DNA of 64,000 bases, taken from Palsa-360 sp963710315. Its GTDB lineage: Bacteria; Acidobacteriota; Terriglobia; Acidiferrales; UBA7541. The stretch covers positions 62,001 to 126,000 of the forward strand of contig CAVPZW010000005.1 of NCBI GenBank assembly GCA_963710315.1. Reading direction: 5' to 3'. The number at the start of each line of letters is the position of its first letter. Position 1 is the first letter of the stretch. Position numbers and translations under genes: made by a program. Under the pieces are notes generated by a model that did not search any database, was not told where the DNA came from, and worked only from the letters and a program-made list of their open reading frames with translations. Positions 24,725 through 35,216 of this stretch are shown here, one piece after another.

Positions 24725-27679
24725 CTACTTTTTCTTCATGCCAAGTTGCAAAGCTTCGGCCAGATGAAGCGCGCGCCGTCCGGTGGCTTGCAGGATTTGC
24801 TCCCTGCAACTGAAGCCATCGGAAACGATGAGCGCGTTCTCGGGCGTATTGCGCACGGCCGGCAAGAGCACCCGCTCGCCCACCGCTTGCGACACTTCGT
24901 ACTTGTCCTTCTCAAAACCAAATGGTCCAGCCATGCCGCAGCAGCCGGAATCGATGGATTGCAGATCCGCTCCCGTTTTCTTCAGCAAGGATTCCTCGGC
25001 GCCAAGCCCCATGATCGATTTGTGATGGCAGTGTCCATGCAGCAGCACTTTTCCGGAAAGCTGCGGCGGCGCGTATCCGGGAGCGTGGCGCTCCAAAAAC
25101 TCGCTGAGAAGGAATGTCTGGCTGCGCAGCTTGATGGCGCGAGCATCCACCGGAAACAGGTTGCGCAGTTCATCGCGAAATACGGACGCGCAACTCGGCT
25201 CCAGAACTACCAGCGGAACGCCCGCGACAATCTGTTTGGTTAGAGCTGTCATCACCCGCTCAAGATAGTTTTTGGCCTCGTCCAGCAAGCCGAAATCGTA
25301 CAGAGGCCTTCCACAGCACAGGTGAATCTGCGGGACGATCACATTGAATCCGGCGTCTTGCAAAACCTCCAACGCCGCCTGGGCTGTCCCCGGATGAAAA
25401 TAATTGTTGAACGTGTCCGCCCAAAGAATTACGTCGCTCTTTCCGTTTGCGGAAGCGGAGCCCGCGTTTCCTCCGAGCGACGGAACATGTTTCTTCTTGG
25501 CCCAGCTTTGGAACGTGGCGCTTGCAAGCTGAGGCATGGTTCGCTGCGGAGCCAAATGCAAAATGCTCTGAAGGATTTGGCGGAAGCCCGGCGCGGTGCT
25601 GAAGAAATTCGCAAGCCACGGAGCTTTCGAGCCAAGCTTCGCCCAGCGATCGATCATGCCGAATGCGTAGGCATGAAGCGGCCGAGTTTTTTCCTCATAG
25701 TAATGCGCCAGGAATTCGGCCTTGTAGGTGGCCACGTCCACGTTTGTGGGGCATTCCGATTTGCAGGCCTTGCAGGAGAGGCACAGGTCCAGCGCTTTCT
25801 TGACGCGTTCGTCTTTCCATCCGTCGCGCAGCACTTCGCCCTGCAAAACCTCCCAGAGCATGTGCGCGCGGCCGCGTGTGCTGTGCTCTTCCTCGAGCGT
25901 CACCATGTAGCTGGGGCACATCGAGCCGCTATCCTGTTTGCGGCACTCTCCAAGCCCGATGCATCGCAACGCGGATTTAGCGAACGATCCGTCGTCATCC
26001 GGAAATTTAAAATAGGTCTTGGGATCGTGCGGTTTGTAGTCCGCTCCCAAACGCAAATTCTCGGTGGGCAGGTACGCATTCACCACCTTGTTGGGATTCA
26101 TTTTGTTGTCCGGGTCCCACGTGGACTTGAATTCGCCGAAGGCCTTGATCAGCTCGGGACCGTACATCTTGGGAAGCAATGCGGCGCGCGATTGCCCGTC
26201 GCCATGCTCGCCGGAAAGTGAGCCGCCATAGCTGACCACGATGTCTGCGGCGCGTTCCACGAATTCCATGTAATTGCGAATTCCTTTTTCGCTCTGCAGA
26301 TCGAAACTCACGCGCATGTGAATGCAGCCGTGCCCGAAATGCCCGTAAAACGCCGTGTGATAGTTGTATTCGTCGAGCAGTTTTCTTATATCGCGCAGGT
26401 AGTTGCCCAATTTTTCTGGCGGGACTGCCGCATCGTCCCATCCTTCCCATTCGGGCGGCATGCCGGGAGCGGCGGCGGCCGCGCGCGGGCCGGACTCGCG
26501 CAATTTCCACACGTGGCGCGCTTCGGCCTTTGTGTAGAGGCGCATGTTGGGAGGATCGGGAGATTGTTTCAACTGGTCGATCAATTGGCGCGCGGCTGCG
26601 TCAGACTCCGCAGGATCGTTTGAGCCAAATTCCACCAGCAAGAATCCGCGCCCCTCGGGAATCAGTTCCAGGTTGGGAGCTTTCTTCTTCTTGAGGCCAT
26701 CGACAATGCTTCCTTCAAAGCCTTCCAGGCCGATAGGCTTCAGCGGCAAAATTTCAGGCACATGGTCGGCCGCCGCAAATGTGTCGCTGTAGCCCAGGCA
26801 GACCAGCGACCGGTGCTGCGGACTTTGAATCAGCCGTAGTTTGGCCTCGAGCACGATCATGCAGGTGCCCTCGGTCCCCACCAACGCTTTTGCCACATTA
26901 AATCCGCTTTCCGGCAGCAATTGATCGAGGTTGTAGCCGGAGACGCGCCGCGGAATATTGGGATACTTGGCGCGAATCAAATCCGCATACTGGTCGCGAA
27001 GGGCGCGCAGCCTGGAATAGATCGCGCCGCAGCGTCCTCCCTGCGCGATGATGGAATCGATGTCGGCCTCGCCGTTCACGGCGCCCACGGTCATCTGCGT
27101 GCCGTCGTAAAGCAATATGCGCAGCTCGATCACGTTGTCAACGGTTTTTCCAGCCAGCAGGGAATGCGTGCCGCAGGAATTATTTCCGATCATTCCGCCA
27201 AGCGTGCAGCGGCTGTGCGTCGATGGATCGGGGCCAAAGGTCAGCTGATTTTTTTCGGCGCGATTGCGCAGAGTATCCAGAACGACGCCAGGTTGCACGC
27301 GGGCGAATTGTCCCGCCGTGTCGATCTCCAGAATCTTATTCATGTACTTGGTGAAATCCAGCACCACGGCAACATTGCAGGTTTGCCCGGCAAGGCTCGT
27401 GCCTGCTCCGCGAGGCAGAACCGGCGCGCCAAATTTCCTGCATGCGGCCACTGCGGCGATCACATCGTCGTCATCGCGGGGAATCACCAGGCCTATGGGA
27501 ATCTGGCGGTAATTCGAGCCGTCGGAGGAATATAGCGCGCGGCTTCCGCGGTCGAAGCGCACCTCGCCCTTCACCACGCGCTTGAGTTCATTTTCGAGTT
27601 CGCCGGCCTGCGCGAAAGAATCGACGGGCTTGGCGTGCGAACTCAGCGGCAACGGAGATGAAATTTGCACTGTGCTCAT
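24725..27679 (-). CDS. FAD-linked oxidase / Fe-S dehydrogenase fusion (D-lactate or glycolate dehydrogenase-like)
   Basis: A 984-residue fusion. Residues about 25-480 are an FAD_binding_4/FAD-oxidase C domain (VLPRGAGTSLAGQTCN, GGMIGNNSCGTHSLL, LVGTEGTCMIV). Residues about 560-690 are a ferredoxin-like module with CLSCKACKSECP and a second Cys set (CIGLGECRKQDSGSMC). The C-terminal part carries two CCG-type motifs (LCCGRPLYDFG, GCCGMAGPFG). This matches membrane-associated D-2-hydroxyacid dehydrogenases that pass electrons to quinone. Whether the substrate is D-lactate, glycolate or another acid cannot be read from sequence. ATG 27679 was chosen because homology begins shortly after; an open frame extends upstream to 27811. 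Confidence 0.9.
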   Translation of the reverse strand: MSTVQISSPLPLSSHAKPVDSFAQAGELENELKRVVKGEVRFDRGSRALYSSDGSNYRQIPIGLVIPRDDDDVIAAVAACRKFGAPVLPRGAGTSLAGQTCNVAVVLDFTKYMNKILEIDTAGQFARVQPGVVLDTLRNRAEKNQLTFGPDPSTHSRCTLGGMIGNNSCGTHSLLAGKTVDNVIELRILLYDGTQMTVGAVNGEADIDSIIAQGGRCGAIYSRLRALRDQYADLIRAKYPNIPRRVSGYNLDQLLPESGFNVAKALVGTEGTCMIVLEAKLRLIQSPQHRSLVCLGYSDTFAAADHVPEILPLKPIGLEGFEGSIVDGLKKKKAPNLELIPEGRGFLLVEFGSNDPAESDAAARQLIDQLKQSPDPPNMRLYTKAEARHVWKLRESGPRAAAAAPGMPPEWEGWDDAAVPPEKLGNYLRDIRKLLDEYNYHTAFYGHFGHGCIHMRVSFDLQSEKGIRNYMEFVERAADIVVSYGGSLSGEHGDGQSRAALLPKMYGPELIKAFGEFKSTWDPDNKMNPNKVVNAYLPTENLRLGADYKPHDPKTYFKFPDDDGSFAKSALRCIGLGECRKQDSGSMCPSYMVTLEEEHSTRGRAHMLWEVLQGEVLRDGWKDERVKKALDLCLSCKACKSECPTNVDVATYKAEFLAHYYEEKTRPLHAYAFGMIDRWAKLGSKAPWLANFFSTAPGFRQILQSILHLAPQRTMPQLASATFQSWAKKKHVPSLGGNAGSASANGKSDVILWADTFNNYFHPGTAQAALEVLQDAGFNVIVPQIHLCCGRPLYDFGLLDEAKNYLERVMTALTKQIVAGVPLVVLEPSCASVFRDELRNLFPVDARAIKLRSQTFLLSEFLERHAPGYAPPQLSGKVLLHGHCHHKSIMGLGAEESLLKKTGADLQSIDSGCCGMAGPFGFEKDKYEVSQAVGERVLLPAVRNTPENALIVSDGFSCREQILQATGRRALHLAEALQLGMKKK

Positions 27680-27840
27680 AAGTTTGGTTTGAGTGGCACG
27701 GTATTCTGACTCGTCAGCACCCGCAAGGCAAGAGGCCTCAACGAAAAAAGATTGCTGGCATTTGGACCACAGTGTATATGTGAAAGACCACGATTGAGAA
27801 AAAACGTTCAAATATCCTGCGGGGTGATGGAGGAGTGGAA

Positions 27841-29196
27841 ATGGAGTATTCGGGGCCGTCAGAGCGAAGCCATGTGCGCTGGGAGGTGCTGCTTCTCCTC
27901 TGCCTGATGTACATGATCACGTATTTGGACCGCGTAAGCCTGGCCAATACGGCAACGATGATCAGCAAAGAATACGGCTTCAGCAAAGCCACGATGGGAG
28001 TCATTTTCAGCGCTTTCATCTGGGCCTACGCGCTTTTTCAGGTGCCTGGCGGCTGGCTTGGCGATCGCTTTGGACCGCGGCGAGTTCTTTCCACCATCAT
28101 GGCGTACCGCACCGTCATCGCCGTTCTCACCACGATGGTCAGCGGCTTTTATTCCTTGTGGGGCATTCGCTTCTTGCTTGGAGTGGGAGAAGCGGGTGCG
28201 TTTCCCACTGCCACGCGCGCCATGCAAATGTGGTACCCGCGAGATGAACGCGGCTTCGTGCAGGGCATCAGCCATGCCGCCAGCCGCTTTGGCGCGGCCA
28301 TCGGCCCTCCAATCGCCGTGGCCATCATGATTCATTACGGCTGGCGTTCCGTGTTTTATGTAATTGGCGTGCTGAGTTTGATCTGGTCTGTTCTTTATCT
28401 GGTCGTGTACCGCAACATGCCGGAAGAACACAAAAATGTCAGCCCTGCAGAGCTTGCCCGCATCCGCGGCCTCGATGAAAAAGGCGAAATCAAAAAAGCC
28501 AATATCGCCAAGCGCCCAAAGGTTCCCTGGAGCGTTCTGCTGAAGCACGGAAACATGTGGGCCATTATGTGCGCGTACGCCACATATATTTATTCCCTTT
28601 GGTTTTTTCTTTCCTGGCTGCCGTCTTACCTGATCGAATACCGCCATTTCACAATGATTAAGACGGGCTTGTTCGCGTCGTTGCCGTTGGGCGCTGGAGT
28701 CATAGGTGACGCGTTCGGAGGATGGCTGACGGACAAGCTGCTGGTAAAGACAAACAATCCCAAGTTTTCCCGGCGTTTCGTTGCCATCGTGGCGATGCTA
28801 GGCTGCGGCACCTTCACCATGTTCGCGGCTTTGTCCGCGAATCCCAATGCGGCTGTTTATTTCCTGACCGGCGCCATGTTTTTCCTCGAAATGAATATTG
28901 GCCCTGCCTGGGCCGTTCCCATGGATGTCGGCGGCGAATTCTCCGGCACAGTTTCCGGAATGATGAACATGGCCGGGCAATTCGTTGGCGCGCTATCACC
29001 TACCGTCTTCGGCATTCTGGTGTCGAGAGGATCCTGGGTGGCTCCCTTCGCTGTTTCCGCAGGTTTGCTGTTTATCGGCGCGGCCATCTGGGCCTTCTGG
29101 ATCGATCCCGAGCAGTCCGTGATCGACAGGGGAAAAGGAATGCCAGGTCCTTCCGTGGGCGTTCTGCCCACGCCGGTTGCTTCTGTGAATCAATAA
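27841..29196 (+). CDS. MFS transporter, anion:cation symporter (ACS) family-like
   Basis: About 451 residues with twelve predicted membrane segments. MFS loop motif is DRFGPRRVLS after the second segment, and the N-terminal MYMITYLDRVSLAN and the later AWAVPMDVGGEFSGTVSG are typical of the ACS family (hexuronate, galactonate and other organic anions). ATG 27841 is preceded by GGAGGAG. It is transcribed divergently from the FAD/Fe-S dehydrogenase, an arrangement that suggests uptake of the hydroxy acid substrate. A broken paralogue is at 33755-35115. Confidence 0.9.
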   Translation: MEYSGPSERSHVRWEVLLLLCLMYMITYLDRVSLANTATMISKEYGFSKATMGVIFSAFIWAYALFQVPGGWLGDRFGPRRVLSTIMAYRTVIAVLTTMVSGFYSLWGIRFLLGVGEAGAFPTATRAMQMWYPRDERGFVQGISHAASRFGAAIGPPIAVAIMIHYGWRSVFYVIGVLSLIWSVLYLVVYRNMPEEHKNVSPAELARIRGLDEKGEIKKANIAKRPKVPWSVLLKHGNMWAIMCAYATYIYSLWFFLSWLPSYLIEYRHFTMIKTGLFASLPLGAGVIGDAFGGWLTDKLLVKTNNPKFSRRFVAIVAMLGCGTFTMFAALSANPNAAVYFLTGAMFFLEMNIGPAWAVPMDVGGEFSGTVSGMMNMAGQFVGALSPTVFGILVSRGSWVAPFAVSAGLLFIGAAIWAFWIDPEQSVIDRGKGMPGPSVGVLPTPVASVNQ

Positions 29197-29363
29197 GCTA
29201 GTTGATGATTTGCGGCAAGCGTGATTGGGATGAACAAATATTATTAAGGGCTAAGAACGCCAATCCGGCAATTGGCGTCCTTTGGCAACATCACTAGTTG
29301 ATCTTTAGCGCACCCTTATGGTGAGGATTCTCGCGGCCAATGTTATCGGGCTACTGTTACAGG

Positions 29364-30539
29364 CTAGGATTTCTTTTGCGGCGTTGCCAGAAATTTGAGC
29401 GCTGCCATCACGCCTTCATCCTTGTGCGGCACGCCTGCCAGTCGCAAACCCATTTCCACTCCGCACAGCGTTCCCGCCAGCGTCAAATCATTGAAGCTGC
29501 CGAGATGGCCGATTCGGAATACTTTTCCAGCAAATTTGGAAAGACCTGCACCTAGAGACATATCGAAGTGTTCGAGAATCACGGCGCGCAACTTATCCGC
29601 GTCGTGCCCTTCCGGCATGAACACGGCGGTCAGAGCGCTGGAGTATTCGCGAGGTTCCTCGCAAACGATTTCAAGGCCCCATGCGCGAACAGCCGCGCGC
29701 GTCGCTTCGGCATGACGGTCGTGCCGCAGAAAAATATTGGTGAGGCCCTCCTCCCGCATCATCACCAGCGCTTCCCGCAAGCCATACAGAAGATTGGTCG
29801 GCGGCGTGTACGGAAAAAATCCCGTACGATTGGGCTTCAGCATTTCTTGCCAATCCCAATACGAACGCGGCAGCTTTGCAGTCTCCGTTGCGCGCAACGC
29901 TTTCTCTGAAATGGCATTGAAACTCATGCCCGGGGGAAGCATCAGCCCCTTCTGCGATCCCGCAATGGTGACGTCCACTCCCCATTCATCGTGCCGGTAG
30001 TCGATGGATGCCAGCGACGAAATGGTGTCCACCAGGAGCAGCGAGGGATGCTTCGCTGCATCCATCGCGCGGCGAAGCTCCGGAATGCGGCTGGTCACTC
30101 CAGTGGAGGTCTCGTTGTGTACGACCATCACCGCTTTAATCGCGTGGCCTTTGTCCGCCGCCAGCCTCGATTCCAGTTCCGCAGCGTTTGCCCCTCGACG
30201 CCAGTTTCCTGGCACGTAATCGACCTGAATACCGAATTTCTCCGCCACGCCGCGCCAAAGCGAAGAGAAATGCCCGGTCTCGAACAACAGAACGCGATCG
30301 CCGGGGGATAGCGTGTTCACCAGGGCCGCTTCCCAAGCTCCTGTTCCGGAAGCCGGGTACATCACCACCGGACCTTTGGTCTGAAAAACCGCGCGCACGC
30401 CTTCCAGAACTTCCTTGCCAAGAGCCGCAAATTCCGCGCTCCTATGGTCGATCACCGGCGCATCCATGGCGCGCAAGATGCGATCGGGCACATTTGTGGG
30501 ACCTGGAATCTGCAGAAAGTGGCGTCCTGTGTGAATCAT
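29364..30539 (-). CDS. Class V aminotransferase (alanine/serine-glyoxylate aminotransferase-like)
   Basis: A 391-residue PLP enzyme. The PLP-Lys lies in GSQKGLMLPPG, preceded by the cofactor-binding DTISSLASIDY. The N-terminal IPGPTNVPDRIL and the substrate loop match alanine-glyoxylate and serine-glyoxylate aminotransferases, which make glycine from glyoxylate. ATG 30539 is preceded by GGAGCAACC. It converges with the MFS gene. In this setting (a glycolate-type dehydrogenase and a GlcG-like pseudogene nearby) a role in glyoxylate removal is plausible. Confidence 0.88.
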   Translation of the reverse strand: MIHTGRHFLQIPGPTNVPDRILRAMDAPVIDHRSAEFAALGKEVLEGVRAVFQTKGPVVMYPASGTGAWEAALVNTLSPGDRVLLFETGHFSSLWRGVAEKFGIQVDYVPGNWRRGANAAELESRLAADKGHAIKAVMVVHNETSTGVTSRIPELRRAMDAAKHPSLLLVDTISSLASIDYRHDEWGVDVTIAGSQKGLMLPPGMSFNAISEKALRATETAKLPRSYWDWQEMLKPNRTGFFPYTPPTNLLYGLREALVMMREEGLTNIFLRHDRHAEATRAAVRAWGLEIVCEEPREYSSALTAVFMPEGHDADKLRAVILEHFDMSLGAGLSKFAGKVFRIGHLGSFNDLTLAGTLCGVEMGLRLAGVPHKDEGVMAALKFLATPQKKS

Positions 30540-30724
30540 GGTTGCTCCGTATGAATTTGAATCGAAATTGTACATGCTCGAAGCGAAAGAGCGCAACCGA
30601 CCGGGTACGTTCCGGTTGACTAGGCAAGTGGTTGTGGTGTACGAATTATGAAAGTTTTTATCACAGGAATCCTGCCGCCGGGCGAAAGCGGGCGTGGGCA
30701 TCCAATTGGAAACGGGAGTGTGTC

Positions 30725-32509
30725 ATGAGCAGACGGACGAGGGCCATACTGTCGGCCGGAATTTTGATGAGTGCTGCATTGCTCTTGTGGGCTGGAAGCG
30801 GAAGCGCCCAAACGCAGAGTGCGGGGAGCGGCGCAATTTCCGGAACTATCACAGCCAACAGGGATTATGCATTGAGCGAAGCGTCGGGAAATCATATTCC
30901 CGCACTGTACGCAGTGCGCGTCAGGGCAAGGGACGCCGAGCGGCGCATCACTTACACGGTCTTCACGCAAAAGGGCCACTACCAAATTTACAATCTGCCT
31001 CCCGGCACTTATCAAATGTCCGCCTTGCAGGACGGATTCGATTCCACAAGGCCCACCGTTGAACTAAAGGCTGGGGACACCAAGACTGCCGATGTGGCTT
31101 TGAAGGTCCGGCCCGACAAGCTTCGCGCCGAACTGGTCGATTTTGACACACTGTTTCCCCCAGTCCCACCCGCGACTATCTGATGAATAACTGCGCGGGC
31201 TGCCACGGCTTCGAGCACATCCCCTGGCAGCGCATGGGTGGCCGCAGCGAGGAAGATGCTGGGGCAATGCCGTTGCCCGCATGTTTGATATGGACGGCAC
31301 CAGCCCAGTGAATCACACGGGCGTTCCCCAAGTAAACCCGGCCGCAATTCCCGAAGCCAAGAGGCGAGGAAATCGCCAGCCTATTTTGCCAAAATCTTCC
31401 CGGAAGGCGGAAACCCGAGGGACCTGAAACTGGATGACCTCCCGCTGGACGAACAGGCGCTCTCACGCACAATCGACATTGAATACGAATTGCCCGTCCT
31501 CTTGTTAAGAATTCGGCACGCCCGGAGATTTCCAGCCATGACGTTTGGCCAAGCAGATTCAACTCCACCGTCTATGTGGCCGAAATGGGTGATGATGTAG
31601 TCCAGGGAATGGATAAGAACCGCATCGATTTTCCGGGGCGGTTTACGACCTATAAGCTTCCCAATCCCGATCTCGGCCATCGCGAACTTGGCCCGCACGG
31701 AATCACCCAAGCCAAGGACGGTCACGTGTATGCCGCCGAAATCGACGAAAGCTCGATCGGCGAAATGGATCCGGAAACCGGAAAGGTGATCCAATATGAG
31801 ACCCCACCCGCGGCACTCCGCACACCATTCGTTCGGATTCAAAGGGCAACGTCTGGTTTACAGAGATGCAGGGCAAGAGCCTGGTCGGCAAACTGGACGC
31901 CGTAACCAAGAAGATCACCGAATACGATCCTTCGCCGAGCGACACCAACGCCCATTACTACGGCATGACCGTCGATCAAAAGGATCGCGTATGGGCCGTC
32001 GGCATGACTTCCCACAAAATCGTCGGCTACGATCCCAAGACCGACAAGTGGTCGGTCTATCCAACACCCACGCAGCCTTCCGGACCGCGCCGCCCGACAG
32101 TCGATTCCAAAGGCAAAGTTTGGTTCTCCGAGCACATCGGGCAGACGCTCGGAGTGCTGGATCCGGATACCGGAAAGATCACCGAGTACAAGGACCCTTT
32201 CAACTTGGCGGCGGATATGAATGCTATGCCGACTCGAAGGACAACATCTGGGTAACGCTGCGAAGCTACGGCGTCTCGCGAGCTTTGACCAGAAGACGAG
32301 AAATCTACACCTACTTCCCCGAGCCGTTCCCGGACATCATGGGACGCGAGCATCCCGGCCCAACGGCACGCGCATTGGCGGCTTGTATCCTCCAAAGATC
32401 GAAGCAGGATGCGCAAGGCACGTTCTGGTACGCGGGTAATCGAATGACTACCCTGATGGCGTTCAAGCCAGAAGGGAATGTTCCCAACAACCAGAGAGCG
32501 GGCAACTAG
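30725..32509 (+). pseudogene. Disrupted cytochrome / carboxypeptidase-regulatory / Vgb-type propeller gene
   Basis: Remains of a secreted protein with the same kind of domain order as the intact gene at 54858, read across at least six frame changes. Segment 1 (30725 to about 31175): signal peptide and carboxypeptidase regulatory-like domain (YQIYNLPPGTYQMSALQDG). Segment 2: heme site CAGCH in NNCAGCHGFEHIPWQRMGG at about 31191-31205. Then VARMFDMDG at about 31272, FAKIFPEGGNPRDLKLDDLP from 31382, the propeller (TVYVAEMGDDVVQG) from about 31511, another shift near 31805-31830, and another near 32210. Few stops interrupt each segment. The pattern fits either pseudogene decay or sequence or assembly indels. 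Confidence 0.85.
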
Positions 32510-32645
32510 CCATTCACGCAGCATCATCCGTGCGGAGTAACGGAATGGAATGCGCGATCCGGCATTCGAAGATGGAATGAGTTTCGAATGCCGGACCCAG
32601 ACTTACTTGCAGGTCTGCAATAAATGGAAAAACAAAGGAGAAACA

Positions 32646-33046
32646 GTGCGCAGCAAAATGTGTTTGACGGCGGCCGACGCGCGAAAATCGTGGCAGATGC
32701 AAAGCCGACAGCGAAAAATAAAATGGAACGTCACCATCGCCGTTGTCGACGATGGAGGTTTTCTGGTTCACCTGGAGAGGCTGGACGGGGCCCCGGCACA
32801 GAGCGCCCGAATCGCTACGTGCAAGGCGCAAACCTCGGCCGCGACGGCCCGGACTCCGACCAAAGCTCTGGAAGACATCGTAAAGGATACGGCCGGCGAC
32901 GGTTGCGTTCCCAGGCAGGGTAGCGGTTCAGGGCGGAGTTCCGATCATCGTATCAGGGTGAGTGTGTGGGAGCGGTGGGAGTTTCCGGCGCCAAATCCCA
33001 TGAAGATGAGCAAGTGGCCAGCGCCGGACTTAAAGCGATCGAGTAG
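32646..33046 (+). pseudogene. Disrupted GlcG/HbpS-like heme-binding protein gene
   Basis: A GlcG/HbpS-like gene, about 130 residues when stitched, starting at GTG 32646 with AAGGAG upstream. In-frame parts include MCLTAADARK, KWNVTIAVVDDGGFLVHLER, ATCKAQTSAATARTPTKALE, and, after frame changes, VAVQGGVPII and VGAVGVSGAKSHEDEQVASA before TAG 33044-33046. At least four frame changes are needed. GlcG occurs with glycolate-utilisation genes in some bacteria, and similar proteins accompany cytochrome/Vgb-type genes in Acidobacteriota; here it follows the disrupted cytochrome/Vgb-type gene and was probably co-transcribed with it. Confidence 0.78.
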
Positions 33047-33066
33047 TTCGCGATTCTTGGAATTCA

Positions 33067-33138
33067 GTAGCGCGGGCTTCAGCCTGCGGGGTTTCGTCCT
33101 TGCAAGGACTAAAACCCACAGGCTGAAGCCTATGCCAC
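33067..33138. repeat. GGCTTCAGCC-type dispersed palindrome, copy 4
   Basis: Left arm GTAGCGCGGGCTTCAGCCTG, right arm CACAGGCTGAAGCCTATGCC, loop palindrome GTCCTTGCAAGGAC. It lies between the convergent HbpS-like remnant (+) and the DUF4440 gene (-). Confidence 0.92.
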
Positions 33139-33144
33139 CTACAC

Positions 33145-33624
33145 CTACTTCGCTTTGGGACTCTCTTCAATAGTGGCTTCAAAGTGCGCCGCAACCAGCC
33201 ATTGGCCGTCTTTCTTAACGAAAACATTCAAGAACCTTCGTGATCCGCCGGACACTGTTCCATGAAGCTCGACCACGGACTTGCTGATCCCGGTCAGGAA
33301 TCCTGTGTCTCCGTGCACGGTCACTTGAACGTCCTCATGCTTGAACGAACGAAAATTCAGGCCGCGGCTTTTGACGTCGGCCAGGTGCTGCGCCTTGGTT
33401 AGCATGGCGCCACTTGCATTCGAATAGACCAAATCGTCCGTGTAGATCCGATCCAGCGTGGCGGCATCGCCCTTTTGCAACGCCTGGTTCCTTACCTCAT
33501 CGACCTTAATAATTTCTTCCTTGTCATTTGCTGGAGGCGTGGCGCTTTTTGCCGTGCGCCAGGCGATCGTGAAGATAAAAAGAACCGACAGAAGTACCGC
33601 ACCCATTCGTCGCCGCGTCATCAA
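33145..33624 (-). CDS. Secreted SnoaL/DUF4440-like NTF2-fold protein
   Basis: A 159-residue protein with an N-terminal membrane or signal segment (MGAVLLSVLFIFTIAWRT, near residues 7-24) and an NTF2-like fold. The segment LQKGDAATLDRIYTDDLVYSN and the terminal FLNVFVKKDGQWLVAAHFEA are typical of DUF4440 proteins, most of which have no known function. It is intact although both neighbours are frame-disrupted, which makes it useful for judging whether the neighbourhood is decayed or poorly assembled. Confidence 0.82.
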   Translation of the reverse strand: MMTRRRMGAVLLSVLFIFTIAWRTAKSATPPANDKEEIIKVDEVRNQALQKGDAATLDRIYTDDLVYSNASGAMLTKAQHLADVKSRGLNFRSFKHEDVQVTVHGDTGFLTGISKSVVELHGTVSGGSRRFLNVFVKKDGQWLVAAHFEATIEESPKAK

Positions 33625-33733
33625 AATTTCTCCCGTCCATTGAATTGGATCCGACTTTGTTGAAGAAAATTAGTAATGCTTCTTAATCGTGATAGCACGC
33701 GCCCGCCGCGAGCGTCAAGGCGAAGCGTTCGCG

Positions 33734-33755
33734 GGACAGCCAAGAGTGGCTGTCC
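33734..33755. repeat. Small perfect-arm hairpin GGACAGCCA/TGGCTGTCC
   Basis: Arms of 9 bases (33734-33742 and 33747-33755) pair around a 4-base loop, directly at the 3' end of the disrupted MFS gene. It resembles one arm of the element at 24620-24717. Confidence 0.75.
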
Positions 33756-35115
33756 TACAAACCCTCGACGACGGAAAGCTCGGGATCGATCAAGAACGCC
33801 CAGATCAGCGCGCCGCTGAACAGGATTGCGGCGGTCACGAAGAACGGCGCAATCCAGTATCCTCTTTGCGCAAAAAATCCGAAAACTACGGGCGACGCCG
33901 ATGCCGCCAGTGCCCCCGCAGTATTCATTACGCTGCTTACCGTACCGCTGTATTCACCACCCACATCCATGGGCACTGCCCATGCCGGACCTATCACGAG
34001 TTCCAAAAAGAAGAAAGAAATGGCGAGACAAATGACGGCTGTCCAGGCGCTGTGCGTGAGCGCCGTGGGGATGAGCATGGCGCCCGAAACTACCATGCCG
34101 GGCACGGCTACAACACGGCGGGCCAGCTTCAGCTTGCCGGTTTTGCGGTACACCAAGTCGCTCACCGAACCTCCCACCAGGTCTCCCACCATTCCTGCGA
34201 AGAGAGGCAGCGAAGCAACGAACCCCAGAGACTTCAGCGAGAAGTGCCGGTATTCTTGCAAATAGGTGGGATACCAGGTGAGGAAAAAATAGGTTCCGTA
34301 AAAAAAGCAGCCGTATGCGGCGGCGATGTGCCACATGTTCGGCGAGCTCAAGAATCGTTTTCCACGGAAATGTCCTGCCGGAGTTCGCCATCCCGAATTG
34401 CTTGATGGAGCCGTCAGGGTTGAGGCCGCGAATGTCGGCCAACTCGGACCTGGTTGACGCCCTTGTGCTCCTCGGGGCGATTGCAGATAAATCAAGTCGA
34501 AGGCGATCGCCCAAATCGCTCCCAGCGATCCGAAAATATAGAATATAGCGCGCCATCCCAAGGCGCTCATGATGCCTACTGCACAAACGGCGTGATCGCC
34601 ACTGCGAACCGGCTGAAACAATGCGTGATGCCCTGAATGCGGCCGCGCTCCGCTTTCGGAAACCAGAGTTGCATTCCGCGCGTGGCCACCGGAAACGCGC
34701 CCGCCTCGCCCCAACCCCAGAAGAAACCGCGCGCTCAACAAAGAAACGAACCACGGCAGCGTAAACCGTGGATACCGCCACCATCGCCCACCAGAACATG
34801 ATGACGGTGAGCACTTTTCGCGGTCCAATGCGGTCCCCCAGCCATCCAGCCGGAAATTGCCCAGATGCATAAGCCCGGGTGAACGCGCTGAACACCCATC
34901 CCATGGCGGTCTTGCTCGGCCCCAAATTCTTCGGTGATTGCCGGAGCGGCGACTGAAATATTGCTGCGATCCATGTAGGTGATCAGGTACATGAAGCTGA
35001 TCAGGACGAGAACCAGCCAGCGAGTCTTAGTGGGTTTGGCTGCGGCGACTTCTTCGGCGGTGGCGCTTGCTGAGGCAGGCGTGCGATTCGTGTCCGGCAT
35101 TCTTGCCCCTGTCAT
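33755..35115 (-). pseudogene. Disrupted MFS transporter gene (ACS family-like)
   Basis: The gene reads from ATG 35115 with an Ala-rich head and the first membrane segment (LVLISFMYLITYMDRSNISV), switches frame near 34915-34925 (SKTAMGWVFSAFTRAYASGQ), switches again near 34730-34800 and ends in the frame that stops at 33755. Later segments are clear: LGWRAIFYIFGSLGAIWA, YFFLTWYPTYLQEYRHF, GPAWAVPMDVGGEYSGTVSS. Several single-base shifts are required. It is a paralogue of the intact transporter at 27841, sharing the AWAVPMDVGGE segment, and probably moved an organic anion. Confidence 0.82.
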
Positions 35116-35159
35116 TGCTCGAAACGCATCGCTCAGTCTGGAAGTATTGGAAAAATCGC

Positions 35160-35189
35160 TGTAGCGCCCGCCTTCAGGCGGGCGCTACA
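35160..35189. repeat. Perfect 13-bp-stem hairpin
   Basis: TGTAGCGCCCGCC, loop TTCA, GGCGGGCGCTACA. It lies between the disrupted MFS gene (start side) and the 3' end of the disrupted Gfo/Idh gene, both on the minus strand. It shares its outer arm with the repeat at 861-927. Confidence 0.88.
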
Positions 35190-35216
35190 GAAATCCTCAT
35201 CGCACGATTGCTTGAA

